Source: Eubacterium sp. (GTDB lineage Bacteria; Bacillota; Clostridia; Lachnospirales; Lachnospiraceae). From it: 64,000 nt of DNA. Position numbers and translations under genes: made by a program. The stretch lies in NCBI GenBank assembly GCA_017433825.1, contig JAFRGL010000006.1, forward strand, positions 124,001-188,000, in the 5' to 3' direction. Below, piece by piece: positions 62,327-64,000 of this stretch (position 1 is its first letter; each line of letters begins with the position of its first letter). The notes beneath the pieces were generated by a model. The model did not search any database. It saw nothing but the letters and a program-made list of their open reading frames with translations, and was not told where the DNA came from.

Positions 62327-63343
62327 ATGAAAGTTATCGTATTAGCTGCGGGTACCAGTACCGAAAGAGATGTTTCCATTGTTTCCGGAACCGAAGTCGC
62401 CAAGGCGCTTAAGGCCAGGGGCCATGAGGTGTTCCTTCTGGACGTATTCTTCGGCTGCAGTGACGAAGAGGCTGCCGAAGCTTTTGTAAAGCCGCAGGAT
62501 ATTGAAGCTGCCGCCGCGGTCATGCGGGCGGACAGCGCGGTAGTAGATGTGGAAAAACTGAAAAGAAAGGCATTCTTCGGCCCGAATGTGATTAACCTGT
62601 GCAGTAAAGCTGACAAGGTATTTATGGCGCTGCACGGCTCCAACGGTGAAGACGGAAGGGTGCAGGCTGCCTTTGATCTGTACGGCATTTCCTACACCGG
62701 AACCGGTTATTTAAGCAGCGCACTGGCCATGGACAAGAACATGACCAAAAAGCTGTTCCGTTTAAACGGCGTTTCCACTCCAAAGGGCGGCACGCTTTAC
62801 AAAAACAGCCCTGACAAATCCCTGAAATATCTCCAGCTGCATCTGCCTGTTATCGTAAAGCCATGCTGCGGCGGTTCTTCCGTAGGTACCAACATTGCCT
62901 ATACGGACGAAGAGTACCAGGAAGCCCTGGATGCCGCATTCTACTATGAAGATACGGTTATCGTTGAAAGATATATCGTAGGCAGGGAGTTTTCCGTTGC
63001 AGTTGTTGACGGCAGGGCCTACCCGGTCATTGAAATTGCGCCGAAGGAAGGCTTCTACGATTACGAGAACAAATACAAAGCCGGTGCAACGGTTGAAACC
63101 TGTCCGGCTGAACTGTCTGTGGAAAAAACCGCTGCAATGCAGCGTATGGCTGAAAACGGTGCGGAAGCGTTAGGCATTACCGGCTACTGCCGTCTGGATT
63201 TCATGATGGACGAAAGAGGCGAGATTTACTGTCTGGAAGCAAATACGCTTCCCGGCATGACGCCCACCAGCCTTCTGCCTCAGGAGGCCGCGGCCATGGG
63301 TATTGATTTCGGCATGCTCTGCGAAAAGCTTCTGAACATCTGA
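62327..63343 (+). CDS. ddl: D-alanine--D-alanine ligase
   Basis: A 338-aa ATP-grasp ligase that makes D-Ala-D-Ala for peptidoglycan. N-terminal VLAAGTSTERDVSIVSGTEV, the LHGSNGEDG loop, PVIVKPCCGGSSVGT and YCRLDFMMDERGEIYCLEAN are intact. The N-terminal AAGTSTERDVS lacks the GGxSxE spelling seen in most Ddl but keeps Ser-x-Glu. It is followed by murF, the enzyme that uses its product. Confidence 0.95.
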   Translation: MKVIVLAAGTSTERDVSIVSGTEVAKALKARGHEVFLLDVFFGCSDEEAAEAFVKPQDIEAAAAVMRADSAVVDVEKLKRKAFFGPNVINLCSKADKVFMALHGSNGEDGRVQAAFDLYGISYTGTGYLSSALAMDKNMTKKLFRLNGVSTPKGGTLYKNSPDKSLKYLQLHLPVIVKPCCGGSSVGTNIAYTDEEYQEALDAAFYYEDTVIVERYIVGREFSVAVVDGRAYPVIEIAPKEGFYDYENKYKAGATVETCPAELSVEKTAAMQRMAENGAEALGITGYCRLDFMMDERGEIYCLEANTLPGMTPTSLLPQEAAAMGIDFGMLCEKLLNI

Positions 63344-63416
63344 TGTCTTTATGGACTGCATTTCCGGGACATAAAACGGATTTGATACTTTACGACAAAC
63401 GGAAAGGATTTAAACC

Positions 63417-64000
63417 TTGTTTCCTCTTACATTAAAGGAAATTGCCGGTATCACGGGCGGAACGCTGCGTGCGCCCGGCAGTTCTTCGGACAATATCATA
63501 ACGGATATTACCACAGACAGCCGCACCGCAAAAAGCGGCTGTCTGTTTGCCGCCATTAAAGGCGAACAGACCGACGGTCACAGATATATGGAAAAAGCGT
63601 TTGAAGCAGGCGCTTCCGCAATGCTGTGTGAAAAGCTTCCGGAAAGGGAAGATATTCCTGCAGTCCTGGTGCCGTCCACACTTGCAGCCCTGCAGAAAAT
63701 TGCAGCGCACATCCGTAAGCTTTCAGGTATCCCCGTCGTGGGCATTGCCGGAAGCGTGGGCAAGACCAGCACCAAGGAAATGACAGCCGCCGTACTGGCC
63801 CGGAAGTTCCGCCTTCTGAAAACGGAAGGCAATTTCAACAATGATCTTGGCGTGCCCCTCACACTGTTCCGGCTGGAAAAGGAACATGAGCTTGCGGTTA
63901 TCGAAATGGGCATCAGCGATTTCGGGGAAATGCATGTTCTGGCGGATATCGCAAGACCGGATGTCTGCATTATGACCAACATCGGTGACTGCCACCTTGA
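63417..64000 (+). CDS. murF: MurF, UDP-MurNAc-pentapeptide synthetase (5' part)
   Basis: The window holds the first about 194 residues. Translation begins at TTG 63417 (FPLTLKEIAGITGGTL), 8 nt after AAAGGA at 63403-63408; no upstream ATG fits. The Mur ligase ATP loop VVGIAGSVGKTSTKEM and ITTDSRTAKSGCLF (UDP-binding domain) identify MurF, and the adjacent ddl gene supports it. The frame is open to the window end. Confidence 0.92.
   Translation, partial: MFPLTLKEIAGITGGTLRAPGSSSDNIITDITTDSRTAKSGCLFAAIKGEQTDGHRYMEKAFEAGASAMLCEKLPEREDIPAVLVPSTLAALQKIAAHIRKLSGIPVVGIAGSVGKTSTKEMTAAVLARKFRLLKTEGNFNNDLGVPLTLFRLEKEHELAVIEMGISDFGEMHVLADIARPDVCIMTNIGDCHL

Overview
This 64-kb window reads as a chromosome segment of a low-to-mid GC Gram-positive anaerobe of the class Clostridia, most likely a gut or rumen Lachnospiraceae-type bacterium. 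The grounds are: an HPr/Crh-like protein, MecA, class B sortase, the gdpP-rplI-dnaB gene order, a DUF5688 protein, a ferredoxin, acetyl-CoA acetyltransferase, several UroD-fold corrinoid-type methyltransferases, sigma-A promoters with TTGACA/TATAAT-like boxes at 17-bp spacing, AGGAGG ribosome sites and many hairpin-plus-U-run terminators. I see no phage, insertion sequence, CRISPR array or plasmid gene. The taxonomic call is inference.

Layout. 1-7.3 kb: Crh-like HPr (active-site His replaced by Glu), mecA on the minus strand, then a plus-strand run of a membrane-anchored GH18 protein, an acidic coiled-coil protein, Sua5, RpiB, Upp and dCMP deaminase, then efp. 7.4-14 kb: a DUF5688 protein, tRNA-Arg(CCG), an NTF2-like membrane protein, RluB-type pseudouridine synthase, LigA, MetA (acetyl-type by its Glu111) and PepT. 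14.1-19.1 kb: a MacAB-type export operon with two different adaptor proteins around the ATPase, then the permease. 19.2-21.8 kb: a possible small RNA, a flavoredoxin-like protein, a DUF1294 protein and a highly biased thiolase gene.

22.0-28.4 kb is the most unusual region. A cobalamin riboswitch with its own promoter and terminator controls two tandem copies of a two-gene module. Each module is a FucI/AraA-fold isomerase-like protein of about 530 aa followed by a small helical protein of about 135-140 aa whose C-terminal half looks like an acyl carrier protein. A SufS-type cysteine desulfurase and a SufE partner follow. I do not recognise a described system with this composition.

28.5-32.7 kb: THUMP-type RNA methyltransferase, XTP/dITP pyrophosphatase, a lipoprotein, sortase B and a Sir2 deacylase, closed by a long perfect terminator. 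32.7-38 kb (minus strand): two GT2 glycosyltransferases and two tandem UroD-fold methyltransferase-like proteins separated by a perfect hairpin. 38-43.6 kb: ssb, gdpP, rplI, dnaB, a 56-aa two-cluster ferredoxin on the minus strand, and an RluA-type synthase. 43.6-53.6 kb: an 813-aa surface-anchored protein, asnS, an SbcD/YhaO-like nuclease with a short YhaN-like ATPase, a eukaryote-type HisA overlapping that ATPase tail-to-tail, and an MBOAT/DHHW polysaccharide O-acetylation pair.

53.6-58 kb: tRNA-Pro(CGG), an NTF2-like small protein and a cluster of a beta-propeller-like protein, an FGGY sugar kinase and UlaG lactonase with no PTS genes. 58-64 kb: a Pr6Pr-like membrane protein, a third UroD-fold protein, an RlmI-like methyltransferase, a class I aminotransferase, Ddl and the 5' part of murF, which runs off the end. 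Both tRNA genes carry a perfect 8-bp leader hairpin 2-3 nt before the mature 5' end.
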